A DNA stretch of 64,000 nt from Mesoterricola silvestris. GTDB taxonomy: Bacteria; Acidobacteriota; Holophagae; Holophagales; Holophagaceae. A model generated the notes under the pieces. It did not search any database. It was given only the letters and a program-made list of their open reading frames with translations, and was not told the DNA's origin. The position numbers and the translations under genes were made by a program. The stretch covers positions 992,001-1,056,000 of the forward strand of contig NZ_AP027080.1 of assembly GCF_030295405.1 (NCBI RefSeq), in the 5' to 3' direction. Below are positions 39,066-48,620 of this stretch, one piece after another (position 1 is the stretch's first letter; the number at the start of each line of letters is the position of its first letter).

Positions 39066-40949
39066 GTGATCAAGGGATTCGCCGGGCGCGTGCTGGAGGT
39101 GGACCTGGAAGCGCGCACGGCGGTCTTCAGGCCCCTGGACGAGGCGATCGCGCGGCTGTACCTGGGGGGGAAGGGCTACGGCACCCGGCTCCTCTACGAC
39201 CTCACCCCGCCGGGAATCGATCCCCTGGGGCCGGAGAATCCCCTCATCTTCGCCACGGGGCCCCTCAACGGATCCCTGGCGCCCCAGTCCAACCGCTTCG
39301 CGGTGGTGTGCAAGAGCCCCCTCACGGGGGGCATCGGCAGTTCGGCCTGCGGAGGCTCCTTCGCCTTCGGCATGAAGAAGGCCGGCATCGACGTGCTGGT
39401 GGTGCGGGGCCGGTCCGCGGGGGCGGTGCGCCTGGAGATCGACGGCGACGCGGACGAGGTGCGGTTCCTGGACGCCTCGGACCTCTGGGGCCTGGGCACC
39501 GGGGCCGCCCAGAAGGCCCTGGGCAAGGGGATGCACCACGCCGTCATCGGCCCCGGGGGGGAGAACCTCGTGCTCTACGCCGGCATCGTCTCCGACGCCC
39601 GCATCGCGGGGCGCTGCGGGGTGGGCGCGGTCATGGGCTCCAAGCGCCTCAAGGCCCTTTCCATCCAGGGCACCCGCAAGCTGGACATGGAGGACGAGGC
39701 CGGCTTCAAGAAATACACCCAGTGGGTGCGCCAGGTGTTCAAGGGCCACCCCGTCCTGGGCGAGAAGCTCCGGCGCTTCGGGACGATGGGCATCGTCAAC
39801 ACCACCAACGGCCGGAACATGATCCCCACCCGGAACTTCCAGGAGGGGCACCACCCGGACGCCATGGGCCTTTCGGGGGAGTACCTGGAGGACCACGGCC
39901 TGGCCGGGGTGCGCTCCAGCTGCCTCCACTGCCCCGTGGCCTGCGGCCGGGAGGTGGAGGTGCCCGGGGCCGGCCGGGTCAAGGGGCCCGAGTACGAGAC
40001 CGTGGGGATGATGGGCACGAACCTGGGCGTCACCGACCTGGAAAAGGTGAGCCACTGGAACTGGATGGCCGACGAGCTGGGTCTGGACACCATCAGCCTG
40101 GGGGTGACGCTGGGCTTCGCCATGGAGCTCCAGGAGCGCGGCATGCTGGAGACGGGCCTGCGCTTCGGCCGCGCCGAGGGGGTGGCGGAGATGATCGAGG
40201 CCATCGCCCACCGGCGGGGCCTGGGCGACGACCTGGCCCAGGGCACCCGGCGCATGAGCGAGAAGTACGGCGGCAAGGCCTTCGCCATGCACGTCAAGGG
40301 GCTGGAGCTTTCGGCCTACGACCCCCGGGGCTCGTACGCCCAGGGCGTGGAGTACGCCACCACCAACCGCGGCGGCTGCCACGTGCAGGGGGCCAGCATG
40401 TACTTCGAGAGCACGGGCCCGCTCACCATCAACCCGCAGAACCTCAAGCTCAAGGCCGAGCTCCCGGTGGTGCAGCAGAACCTGGCCTGCGCGGTGAATT
40501 CCATGGTGCTGTGCATCTTCACCACCTATGGGCTCATCCCCCGGCAGGTGCACGCCCTCAAGCCCGGGGGCTGGACGCACCGGCTGGCCCGGGTGATCTT
40601 CGAGAACAGCGGGCCCGCCTACCGCCTGATCATGGGCAGCAAGCTCCTGCAAGTGACCTGGCTGGACACGTGGCTGTCGCGGATCACGGGCTTGCGCTTC
40701 ACCCCCGGGCACCTCCAGGAGATCGGCGCGCGGATCTTCAACCTGGAGCGCATGTACAACCTGCGGGAGGGCCTCACCGGGGCCGACGACACGCTGCCGG
40801 AGCGCATCCTGCGCGAGCCCCTGTTCAAGGGCATGGATTCGGGCCACCCCCTGGACCAGCTCCTGCCCCGGTACTACCGCATCCGCGGCTGGGACAGCCA
40901 CGGGGTGCCCCTGCCGGAGACCCTTCGAAAACTCAAGGTGCGCACATGA
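39066..40949 (+). CDS. aor: aldehyde:ferredoxin oxidoreductase (tungstopterin enzyme)
   Basis: Interconverts aldehydes and carboxylic acids using ferredoxin. 627 residues from GTG 39066, with AGGAGG 5-6 nt upstream. The N-terminal domain holds LYLGGKGYGTRLLYDLTPPG and GPLNGSLAPQSNRFAV, and domains 2-3 have CLHCPVACG, which gives 4Fe-4S ligands C286, C289 and C293. A later Cys (C475 or C483) may be the fourth. GLDTISLG and LELSAYDPRG are further AOR blocks. The MoaD-like gene overlaps its stop by 4 bp, an arrangement known for other AORs. Substrate unknown. Confidence 0.92.
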   Translation: MIKGFAGRVLEVDLEARTAVFRPLDEAIARLYLGGKGYGTRLLYDLTPPGIDPLGPENPLIFATGPLNGSLAPQSNRFAVVCKSPLTGGIGSSACGGSFAFGMKKAGIDVLVVRGRSAGAVRLEIDGDADEVRFLDASDLWGLGTGAAQKALGKGMHHAVIGPGGENLVLYAGIVSDARIAGRCGVGAVMGSKRLKALSIQGTRKLDMEDEAGFKKYTQWVRQVFKGHPVLGEKLRRFGTMGIVNTTNGRNMIPTRNFQEGHHPDAMGLSGEYLEDHGLAGVRSSCLHCPVACGREVEVPGAGRVKGPEYETVGMMGTNLGVTDLEKVSHWNWMADELGLDTISLGVTLGFAMELQERGMLETGLRFGRAEGVAEMIEAIAHRRGLGDDLAQGTRRMSEKYGGKAFAMHVKGLELSAYDPRGSYAQGVEYATTNRGGCHVQGASMYFESTGPLTINPQNLKLKAELPVVQQNLACAVNSMVLCIFTTYGLIPRQVHALKPGGWTHRLARVIFENSGPAYRLIMGSKLLQVTWLDTWLSRITGLRFTPGHLQEIGARIFNLERMYNLREGLTGADDTLPERILREPLFKGMDSGHPLDQLLPRYYRIRGWDSHGVPLPETLRKLKVRT

Positions 40950-41206
40950 CCGTCACCCTCGAACTCACCTACGACATGGCCAAGGCCCTGGGCACCCGCG
41001 CCCTCCAGGTGGAGGGGGCCCGCACGGTGGCGGAGGCCCTCCGGGCGGCGCGGGAGCGGTTCGCCGGCAGGGAAGGGGACTTCGAGCGCATGGCCGGGGT
41101 CGCGGCCATCGCCGTGAACGGGGTCCTGGTGGCCCACCGCCGGGAGGGGGTCCGCCTCGCCGACGGGGACCTGGTCACCTTCGTGAAGACCGCCGCCGGA
41201 GGATGA
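40946..41206 (+). CDS. MoaD/ThiS-like small sulfur-carrier protein
   Basis: 86 residues with a ubiquitin-like fold pattern (MTVTLELTYDMAKALG, AAIAVNGVLVAHRREGVRLADGDLV) and a C-terminal Gly-Gly (FVKTAAGG), the site that MoaD/ThiS proteins use for thiocarboxylation. Coupled to aor by an ATGA overlap, so it probably serves tungsto- or molybdopterin assembly for that enzyme. Confidence 0.85.
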   Translation: MTVTLELTYDMAKALGTRALQVEGARTVAEALRAARERFAGREGDFERMAGVAAIAVNGVLVAHRREGVRLADGDLVTFVKTAAGG

Positions 41207-41306
41207 GCGCCGCTTGAAGAACCCAACCTGGAATTTCAGGGTATTCTTGGCCAACGATCCCAATCGCCCCAACCCGGCAACGCCCCCCGACCCGAGGACC
41301 CTCCGC

Positions 41307-42431
41307 ATGAAACGTGTCTTCCTGCTCCTGCCCTTCCTCCTGGTCCTGGCCGGCTGCAAGCCCAAGGCGGACGAAGTGAAGATCGGCGTCTCGGCCCCGC
41401 TCACCGGGGACATCTCGGCGCTGGGGCAGTCCACCCGGAACGCCATCACGCTGGTGCAGGAGGAGTGCGCCGCCGGCATCCCCCTGGGCGGAAAGCAGGT
41501 GAAGGTGCGGTTCCTGGTGGAGGACGACGAGAACAAGCCCGAGGCCACGGCCACGGTCTTCCAGAAGCTCATCAGCCAGGACCGGGTCGTGGCCATCATC
41601 GGCTCCCAGTCCAGCAAGTGCTCCAACGCGGGCGCCCCCATCGCCGAGGCGGCGCGGATCCCCCAGGTGACGCCCTGGTCCACCAACCCCAACGTCACGC
41701 GGGGCCGGAAGTTCATCTTCCGGGCCTGCTTCATCGACCCCTTCCAGGGACGCGTGGTGGCCCAGTTCGCCATCGGCAAGCTCAAGGCCCGCACCGCCGC
41801 GGTGGTCTACGACGTGGCCAGCGACTACAACAAGGGCATCGCCGAGGTGTTCCGGGACGAGTTCACCCGCCTGGGCGGGAAACTGGTGGGCTACGAGACC
41901 TACAACACCAAGGACACCGACTTCTCGGCCCAGCTCACCAAGATCAAGGGCGCCAATCCCGAAGTCCTCTTCCTGCCCAACTACTTCAACGAGGTGCCCC
42001 TCCAGGCGCAGCAGGCCCGCAAGCTGGGGCTCACCGCCACGCTTCTCGGCGGGGACGGCTGGGACAACCCCGAGCTGGTCAAGCTGGGCGGCGCGGTGAT
42101 GGACGGCGCCTACTTCTCCAACCACTATTCCCCCGACGCCGACAGCCCCGTGGCCAAGGAGTTCATCGCGAAGTACACCGCCCGGTTCAAGGCGGTGCCC
42201 GACGCCGCCGCGGCCCTCACCTACGATTCGGCGCGCCTGGTGCTGCGGGCCATCGGCGCCGCCGGCAAGGCCGATCCCAGGGCCATCCGGGACGCCCTGG
42301 CCGCCACCTCCGGCTTCCAGGGGGTCACGGGCGCCATCTCCTTCGCGGGCTCCGGGGACCCGGTGAAGGGCGCCGTGATCATCCGCATCGAGAAGGGCCG
42401 GTTCGTCTTCGACAGCGCGGTCAATCCCTGA
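41307..42431 (+). CDS. livK: ABC transporter substrate-binding lipoprotein, LivK family
   Basis: 374 residues. The lipoprotein signal ends LLVLAGC. The periplasmic-binding fold shows VKIGVSAPLTGDISALGQSTRNA, VVAIIGSQSSKCSNAGAPIA and AALTYDSARLVLRAI, all typical of the branched-chain amino-acid type (type I fold). It starts 100 bp after the MoaD-like gene and 1 bp before livH, the first gene of livKHMGF. Substrates of this family include amino acids, amides, urea and aromatic acids; the specificity cannot be told here. Confidence 0.92.
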   Translation: MKRVFLLLPFLLVLAGCKPKADEVKIGVSAPLTGDISALGQSTRNAITLVQEECAAGIPLGGKQVKVRFLVEDDENKPEATATVFQKLISQDRVVAIIGSQSSKCSNAGAPIAEAARIPQVTPWSTNPNVTRGRKFIFRACFIDPFQGRVVAQFAIGKLKARTAAVVYDVASDYNKGIAEVFRDEFTRLGGKLVGYETYNTKDTDFSAQLTKIKGANPEVLFLPNYFNEVPLQAQQARKLGLTATLLGGDGWDNPELVKLGGAVMDGAYFSNHYSPDADSPVAKEFIAKYTARFKAVPDAAAALTYDSARLVLRAIGAAGKADPRAIRDALAATSGFQGVTGAISFAGSGDPVKGAVIIRIEKGRFVFDSAVNP

Positions 42432-43322
42432 ATGGGCGTCCTCGTCCAGCAGCTCCTCAACGTCGCGCAGCTGGGGGCCGTGTACGCCCTCATCGCCCTG
42501 GGCTACAGCATGGTCTACGGCATCATCCGCCTCATCAACTTCGCCCACGGGGACATCTTCATGCTGGGGGGATTCCTGGGGCTGCTCATCGGGGTGCACC
42601 TGGCGTGGCTGCCGGTGTACGTGATGATGCCCCTGGCCATGGTCCTCACCGCCCTGGCCGGGGTGCTGGTGGAGCGCGTTGCCTACCGCAGGCTGCGCGA
42701 CGCCAACCGCATGTCCGTGGTCATCACGACCCTGGGCGTGGGGATCTTCCTGGAGAACCTGGTGCGCCTGGCCGTGGGCCCCGAGACCCGGCAGATCCGT
42801 TCCGGCCTGCCCACGGGCTCCGTGACCTGGCTGCAGGGGCACCTGGGGGTCTACGTCACCTGGGACAAGGTGCTGATCATCCTCGTGTCCCTCACCCTCA
42901 TGGCCGTCCTGTGGCTCATCGTGAACCGGACCCTGGTGGGCACGGCCATGCGCGCCGTGGCCGACGCCAAGGACGTGGTGCCGCTCATGGGCGTGAACCT
43001 GAACCTGATCATCGCGGGCACCTTCGCCATCGGGTCCGCGCTGGCCGCGGCCGGGGGGATCTTCTACGGCCAGGCCTACGCCCTGGACCCGTACATGGGC
43101 ATCGACCTGGGGTGGAAGGCCTTCATCGCCGCGGTCATCGGCGGCATCGGCTCCATCGAGGGGGCGGTGCTGGGTTCCTTCCTGCTGGCCGGCGTGGAGG
43201 TGACGACGGTGGCCTACCTCTCCTCCAACCTGAAGAACGGCATCGCCTTCGGCCTGCTGATCCTGCTTCTCCTGGTGTGGCCCTGGGGCATCATGGGCAA
43301 GCCCGCCATGAGGAAGGTGTAG
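42432..43322 (+). CDS. livH: branched-chain amino-acid-type ABC permease LivH
   Basis: 296 residues, about eight transmembrane helices. The start LLNVAQLGAVYALIALGYSM and VYGIIRLINFAHGDIFMLGG are LivH signatures, and GKAFIAAV-like WKAFIAAVIGGIGSIEGAVLG (split here) holds the EAA-type loop that contacts the ATPases. Its ATG directly follows the livK stop. Confidence 0.93.
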   Translation: MGVLVQQLLNVAQLGAVYALIALGYSMVYGIIRLINFAHGDIFMLGGFLGLLIGVHLAWLPVYVMMPLAMVLTALAGVLVERVAYRRLRDANRMSVVITTLGVGIFLENLVRLAVGPETRQIRSGLPTGSVTWLQGHLGVYVTWDKVLIILVSLTLMAVLWLIVNRTLVGTAMRAVADAKDVVPLMGVNLNLIIAGTFAIGSALAAAGGIFYGQAYALDPYMGIDLGWKAFIAAVIGGIGSIEGAVLGSFLLAGVEVTTVAYLSSNLKNGIAFGLLILLLLVWPWGIMGKPAMRKV

Positions 43323-43323
43323 C

Positions 43324-44318
43324 GTGGGGCGCGCGCGTTTCTGGATGGTGTGCGCCGCGGCCCTGGCCGCGTCCCTCCTGCTGCAGCTGGCCGTGGACGG
43401 GGGCGTGCTCCCGGACCTGCTCAATCCCTACTACCTGCACCTGCTGACGGTCATCGGCATGAACATCATCCTGGTGGCCAGCCTGAACCTGCTCAACGGC
43501 TACCTGGGGGAGTTCGCCCTGGGGCACGCGGGGTTCATGGCGGTGGGGGCCTACACCGCGGCGCTGCTGGCCACGAAGGTGCTGCCCCCGGCCGCGGACC
43601 TGCCGCCGGTGGTGGGGCCCTTCTGCGTCCTGGTGGTGACCCTGGGCGGCGCCATGGCCGCCGCGGCCCTGGTGGGGTGGCTGGTGGGCCTGCTCACCTT
43701 CAAGACCGTGGGGGACTACCTGGCCATCATCACGCTGGGCTTCAACATGATCATCGTCAACGCCATCCAGAACCTCGATTTCGTGGGCGGGCCCCGGGGC
43801 TTCACGGGGATCCCGAAGAACACCACCTTCTTCGCGGTGGCGGTGTGCGCGGTGCTCACCCTGGCGATCCTGCGCAACCTCATCCAGTCCAGCTTCGGCC
43901 GGGTGTGGGTGTCCATCCGGGAGAACGCCATCGCCGCCGAGCTCATGGGCGTGGCCGTGAACCGCGCCAAGAACATGGCCTTCACGGTGGCCGCGGCCTT
44001 CGCGGGCCTGGCCGGGGGCCTCTGGGCGCAGAACCAGCAGTTCATCACTCCCCGCAGCTTCGATTACATCAAGACCACCGAGATCCTCGTGATGCTCTAC
44101 CTGGGCGGCATGGCGAGCCTTTCCGGGTCCATCCTGGGGGTGGTGGCCTACACGGTCCTCATGGAGGTGCTGCGCAACCTCCTCAGCGCCTTCGCGCCCC
44201 AGCTGGCGGAATGGCGGATGCTCATCAGCCCCCTGATCCTCATCCTCATCATGCTCACCCGGCGCTACGGGCTCATGGGGAACCGGGAGTGGTCCTGGCT
44301 GCGCCCGGGGCGCTCCGC

Positions 44319-44322
<4 letters not shown>
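43324..44322 (+). CDS. livM: branched-chain amino-acid-type ABC permease LivM
   Basis: 332 residues from GTG 43324, one base after the livH stop. LivM signatures are GMNIILVASLNLLNGYLGEF, ALGHAGFMAVGAYTAALL and the loop WVSIRENAIAAELMGVAVNR. About nine to ten hydrophobic helices. It pairs with LivH to form the channel. The stop overlaps livG by 4 bp. Confidence 0.93.
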
Positions 44323-45082
<760 letters not shown>

Positions 45083-45086
<4 letters not shown>

Positions 45087-45793
45087 CCTGCATCGAGGTG
45101 GAGAACCTGCACGTGGCCTACGGCTCCATCCGGGCCCTGCACGGCATCGACCTGGTCATCCAGGAGGGGGAGATCGTTTCGCTGCTGGGCGCCAACGGGG
45201 CCGGCAAATCCACCACCCTCCGGGCCCTTTCCCGCATGATCCCCTTCCGCGAGGGGGATATCCGCTTCCGGGGCCGCAGCGTGCGGGACCTGCCCGCCCA
45301 CCGCCTGGTGGCCCTGGGCATGGCCCACGTGCCCGAGGGCCGAGGCATCTTCCCCAGCCTCACCGTGCGGGAGAACCTCGCCCTGGGGGCCTGGACCCAG
45401 AAGGACGGCGCCCGGGTGCGCCAGGCCTACGACCAGGTCTTCGGCATCTTCCCGCGCCTGGCCGAGCGCCTTTCCCAGCAGGGCGGCACCCTCTCCGGCG
45501 GCGAGCAGCAGATGCTGGCCGTGGGCCGCGCCCTCATGACAGGCTGCCGCCTGATGCTCCTGGACGAGCCGTCCATGGGCCTGTCCCCCCTCCTGGTGAA
45601 GGAGGTCTTCAAGGCCCTGCAGGCCATCAACGCCCAGGGCACGACGATCCTCCTGGTGGAGCAGAACGCCCACATGGCCCTGAAGATCGCCCACCGGGGA
45701 TATGTCCTGGAAAACGGGCGCCTGGTGCTGGAGGGCGCCGCGGAGGATCTGGCGAAGGATCCGCGGGTGAAGGAGGCCTACCTGGGGGGGTAG
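45083..45793 (+). CDS. livF: ABC transporter ATP-binding protein LivF
   Basis: 236 residues. Walker A GANGAGKST, the LivF hallmark HVPEGRGIFPSLTVRENL, signature LSGGEQQMLAVGRAL, Walker B LMLLDEPSMGLSP and VEQNAHMAL. Last gene of the liv operon; after its stop the base composition falls toward the low-GC island at 45.9 kb. Confidence 0.94.
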
Positions 45794-45919
45794 GGGCCCC
45801 CGGAAAGGGAGGCCCGGTTTCGCAGCGTGCGGCAGGGGAAGTGATTCCGCGGGGGCTCTTGCGAAGCTCTTGAAAAGATCTAGACTGGGATGGCAGGTAA
45901 AAAACCAGCATATTGAGTA

Positions 45920-46246
45920 ATGTTGCACAAAAATTTCATATATCTATTAATAGGTGCTTCCCTGTCCGTCACCATCCCCTTGTCCGCACAGTCTTCCCTC
46001 ATTACCGCCCCGCCGGCCGAAGAGGGCCTTGGTATCAGGGGCTGGAGAACGAACGTGCAGAATGGGGATCCGGCCTTCGAATTCCCCCTTTTCAGGATCC
46101 CCGGCAGCGTGTCCATTCCCGTCGCCATCCGTTTCCACGCGGCGTTCCTGCCCAAAACCAGGGAGCCTTCCGGACCCGACGCGGATCTTGCGGCGGACAG
46201 GGTGGCCAGGTATGGCATGGTACGGAAACGCACGGAACCGGGGTGA
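45920..46246 (+). pseudogene. N-terminal fragment of an RHS/YD-repeat secreted protein
   Basis: 108 residues. Signal peptide MLHKNFIYLLIGASLSVTIPLSAQ, then NVQNGDPAFEFPLFRIPGSV and SIPVAIRFHAAF, which matches the opening of secreted RHS/YD-repeat proteins (…ISIPLYTI..LSVPISLSYHA). The frame stops at 46246, long before any YD repeat, so the ~1,000+ residue core is absent. The next frame over continues to a different C-terminal domain, which suggests an internal deletion. Confidence 0.55.
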
Positions 46247-46317
46247 GGTGCGAAATTGTCCAGACATGGGTCAGCGGGGCCGGCTCCACGGATGGTCCAG
46301 GGAACGGAAATTCGGGC

Positions 46318-46740
46318 ATGGGCCAAGGCGGATCGCCATCGCCGACCAATGAGGACCGAATCAGAGGCCTGCAATTGAAAAATGACACCATGAAATCTCA
46401 AATGGATTCGCAAGCAATTAAAGAGTATTTGACATCCGTGGGTGTCGAGACCATTAAGGCGGCCATTGGAAGCGGGATTATTTGTGGTGAAGCTGCGGTG
46501 GCGATCGGGGCTGTTCTCGGATTCGGGGTAGGGGGTCCTCCCCTGGGTGGGGTCGGTGCGGCTGGAGGTGCAATCATTGCAGGGGTCGGAGCAATGAGTT
46601 ATACGGGGGTGACTGAAGGCATTAAATTGCAAAAAACATTAAATGTTATAAAATCAAATTGGGAAGCTGATTATAGAGCTGTCCAAAGCTATTCGGATAT
46701 TAACTGCATTGGTGAACCACCAGAAACTAGGTATCAATAA
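46318..46740 (+). CDS. orphan RHS-tip-like protein with glycine-rich hydrophobic domain (candidate toxin)
   Basis: About 140 residues from ATG 46318; ATG 46390 and 46402 are alternative starts, and the frame is open back to 45913. After a polar lead (GSPSPTNEDRIRGLQLKND) comes a long Gly/Ala/Val/Ile stretch (AAIGSGIICGEAAVAIGAVL, GFGVGGPPLGGVGAAGGAII) like the membrane-active part of bacteriocins or the hydrophobic region near RHS toxin tips. A polar tail ends YSDINCIGEPPETRYQ. No catalytic motif is seen. Base composition falls steeply within it. The two small membrane proteins that follow would suit immunity proteins. Confidence 0.42.
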   Translation: MGQGGSPSPTNEDRIRGLQLKNDTMKSQMDSQAIKEYLTSVGVETIKAAIGSGIICGEAAVAIGAVLGFGVGGPPLGGVGAAGGAIIAGVGAMSYTGVTEGIKLQKTLNVIKSNWEADYRAVQSYSDINCIGEPPETRYQ

Positions 46741-46742
46741 CC

Positions 46743-47015
46743 ATGCTGAAATCGCCAAAGGCAAATTTCAAAATATCTGTACTGTTTACTAAAATGTTGG
46801 CATTTGTAGTGGCATTATCCCTTGAGAGGCCATTTTATATTTTTCTTGGAATTGCTGATCCGATCAAAAAGTTGTCACTGATTCAAAATTTTGCTTTGGC
46901 GCTAATTTCTGTCTTAGGTATTTGGTTCATTCTATTCCATACCATATATGTAATTGGACAATTGTTGGTTCTAAGCGTTTTCAGCAAGAGGAAGACCAAA
47001 TTAATATTTCTCTGA
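46743..47015 (+). CDS. small two-to-three-helix membrane protein (candidate immunity protein)
   Basis: 90 residues, AT-rich codons unlike the rest of the window. Hydrophobic helices at about 12-35 (ISVLFTKMLAFVVALSLERP) and 55-82 (FALALISVLGIWFILFHTIY), with a basic end SKRKTKLIFL. It starts 2 bp after the candidate toxin stop. The order toxin-immunity and the membrane nature fit protection against a pore-former, but no family is recognised. Confidence 0.5.
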   Translation: MLKSPKANFKISVLFTKMLAFVVALSLERPFYIFLGIADPIKKLSLIQNFALALISVLGIWFILFHTIYVIGQLLVLSVFSKRKTKLIFL

Positions 47016-47065
47016 GTAGTAATCGAAATGTAAACTCAAAAATTTCAAAATAGTTGGAGTGCGAT

Positions 47066-47317
47066 TTGAAAATAATAAATTCATTTCGTATTATTATCAT
47101 TTTGTCATGCTTGATTTTGAAGAAAAATCTAAATTCTGTTTTGGGTTTGGATCCAATTTTGCATGATTTTAGGTTTTTTAATAAGATGCTATTTGAATTA
47201 GTTACCGTAATTGGATTAATCTATATATGGGGTACCATGGTTTATAGTGTCGCCAAATTGATATGTCCGGAAGTTTATGAAAAATTTAAGAATGAGATTG
47301 CTGGCTACCCTATTTAA
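47066..47317 (+). CDS. second small membrane protein, similar in plan to the preceding one
   Basis: 83 residues from TTG 47066, which has GGAG 6 nt upstream; a TTG at 47054 is also in frame. Two hydrophobic helices (SFRIIIILSCLILKK and LFELVTVIGLIYIWGTMVYS). A middle LGLDPI recalls LGIADPI in its neighbour, and the second helices align in plan, so the two may be diverged duplicates. AT-rich. Function unknown; a paralogous immunity protein is one reading. Confidence 0.45.
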   Translation: MKIINSFRIIIILSCLILKKNLNSVLGLDPILHDFRFFNKMLFELVTVIGLIYIWGTMVYSVAKLICPEVYEKFKNEIAGYPI

Positions 47318-47469
47318 CTTTTGCATGCTTGGAAGCTATTTCATGTGTGTGTTTCGAATGATGCTTCCATTTCCTGCCGGCGAAAAGGAACCAGTCACCG
47401 GAGGCTGTGCTGGATCGAACGGCTGGGTGGTGAGCCGACCTCTAAAGGCGAAGCAAGACCGCACAAGGC

Positions 47470-47859
47470 ATGGGAATGGCCCTTGAACGCAAGGGATCCG
47501 CTGATGGACCGGTCAAGGGGATTGACCGCCCACGGAATCAAGTGGAAAAGACCTCATCGAAATCGTGGGAGACAATCAATGTTGAATCGACAATCAACGG
47601 TTGGAGAGGAAACATTTGTTACGGCATTTGTATGGATTTTGATATTGATGGTCAGGCATTGCCCGATTTCCTTCTTCCGGAAAAACGTGGACGAGGATTC
47701 GGAACGCCACCATCGATAGGCTTTGACCGAAAACAAGCGACCGGCCGTCTGAAAGCCATGAACTCCCGTGTTTTGGGGATTGAGTCATTCCTTGAATCCA
47801 GTAGAATTCCCCATCACATTCAGCTGGGGGACACCGCATGGGAGCGTGGGGCGCCGTGA
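47470..47859 (+). CDS. hypothetical protein, possible toxin-tip remnant
   Basis: 129 residues with no recognised domain. The middle reads GNICYGICMDFDIDGQALPD and FLLPEKRGRGFGTPPSIGF; the start (MGMALERKGSADGPVKG) is not signal-like. It overlaps the next gene by 22 bp and lies at the right edge of the low-GC island. It may be a scrap of another exchanged RHS C-terminus, or not a gene at all. Confidence 0.25.
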   Translation: MGMALERKGSADGPVKGIDRPRNQVEKTSSKSWETINVESTINGWRGNICYGICMDFDIDGQALPDFLLPEKRGRGFGTPPSIGFDRKQATGRLKAMNSRVLGIESFLESSRIPHHIQLGDTAWERGAP

Positions 47860-48374
47860 TCATGGGATTCTTCGGGTCGGTGTTCGCCGCCTTGACGATG
47901 CACCATCAATGGCACCTGCCCTGGGAGCTTTGGGTCCTGCCCTTCCTCGTGGCCATGCTGATTTGGGTGTCCGCGGTCTGGGTGCTGCGCTTGCCCGGCG
48001 AGGATCCGGTCCCTTCCGAGCGAGCTAGGCGGGCCATGTACTGGAGCTCCTTCGGGGAAGGCATCGGACTCTTCCTCGCCGCCAATATCGTCATCAATGT
48101 GCACCGCCCGGATCTGCTGATCCCGGCCATGGCCATCGTGGTGGGCCTCCATTTCCTGCCCATGGCGTTCGCGGCGTCCTTCCGGCCCTTCTACATCCTG
48201 GGGGCGGCGCTGGCCGTTGCGGGGATCCTGGGCTTCGTTGCGCCGTCGCCCCTGGGGGGAGGGATCGCCGGCTTCATGGCCGCCCTGGGCCTCTGGATCG
48301 CGGCGGTCCTCGCGGTGCGGCGCCACGGGCGGTTGAAGCGAGGTAACCGTGATGATGGCGCTGTTCCAGGTTGA
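47838..48374 (+). CDS. membrane protein of unknown function
   Basis: 178 residues, high-GC codons, about five to six hydrophobic helices (VIMGFFGSVFAALTM, LWVLPFLVAMLIWVSAVWVL, GIGLFLAANIVINV, LIPAMAIVVGLHFLPMAFA, YILGAALAVAGILGFVA, FMAALGLWIAAVLAV). No family recognised. The last few residues (about DDGAVPG) are encoded within the repeat at 48358, so its natural C-terminus may have been altered by the repeat. Confidence 0.65.
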   Translation: MGAWGAVIMGFFGSVFAALTMHHQWHLPWELWVLPFLVAMLIWVSAVWVLRLPGEDPVPSERARRAMYWSSFGEGIGLFLAANIVINVHRPDLLIPAMAIVVGLHFLPMAFAASFRPFYILGAALAVAGILGFVAPSPLGGGIAGFMAALGLWIAAVLAVRRHGRLKRGNRDDGAVPG

Positions 48375-48620
48375 GCGGATCCCCGTTCATCCCATCGATC
48401 GGCGTTCATCCCGGTTTCCGCAGGGCTGGCGCAGAGGTGGGTCGGAGCGCATGTTACTCGATGTCCTTGACCCAAAGGTTGCGACAAATCCCAGCGAAGC
48501 TCAAACGGGGATAAACAGGATCCAGGGGAAAAGGCAGGATGAAGAACGTCTGGTCCAAGGTGGAGCCAGACCACCGAGAACAACCTTGCGATTCATGACC
48601 TAGGGATTGCCGACACACCC
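48358..48620. repeat. ~263-bp repeat, left copy flanking the glycan locus
   Basis: It aligns with the reverse complement of 63324-63586 at roughly 35 differences in 263 positions. The longest identical run is the ~40-bp stretch TCAAACGGGGATAAACAGG... at 48501-48540. The outer half (TTCATCCC, TTTCCGCAGGGCTG, GTCGGAGCGC) resembles the intergenic elements at 29.2 and 38.1 kb. It ends at the GH1 stop codon and also covers the 3' end of the gene at 47838. Confidence 0.93.

Noticed and set aside
38268-40901. 877-codon minus-strand frame through aor
   Set aside because: Only the final 218 codons (the TetR gene) are genuine; the remainder is antisense to aor.
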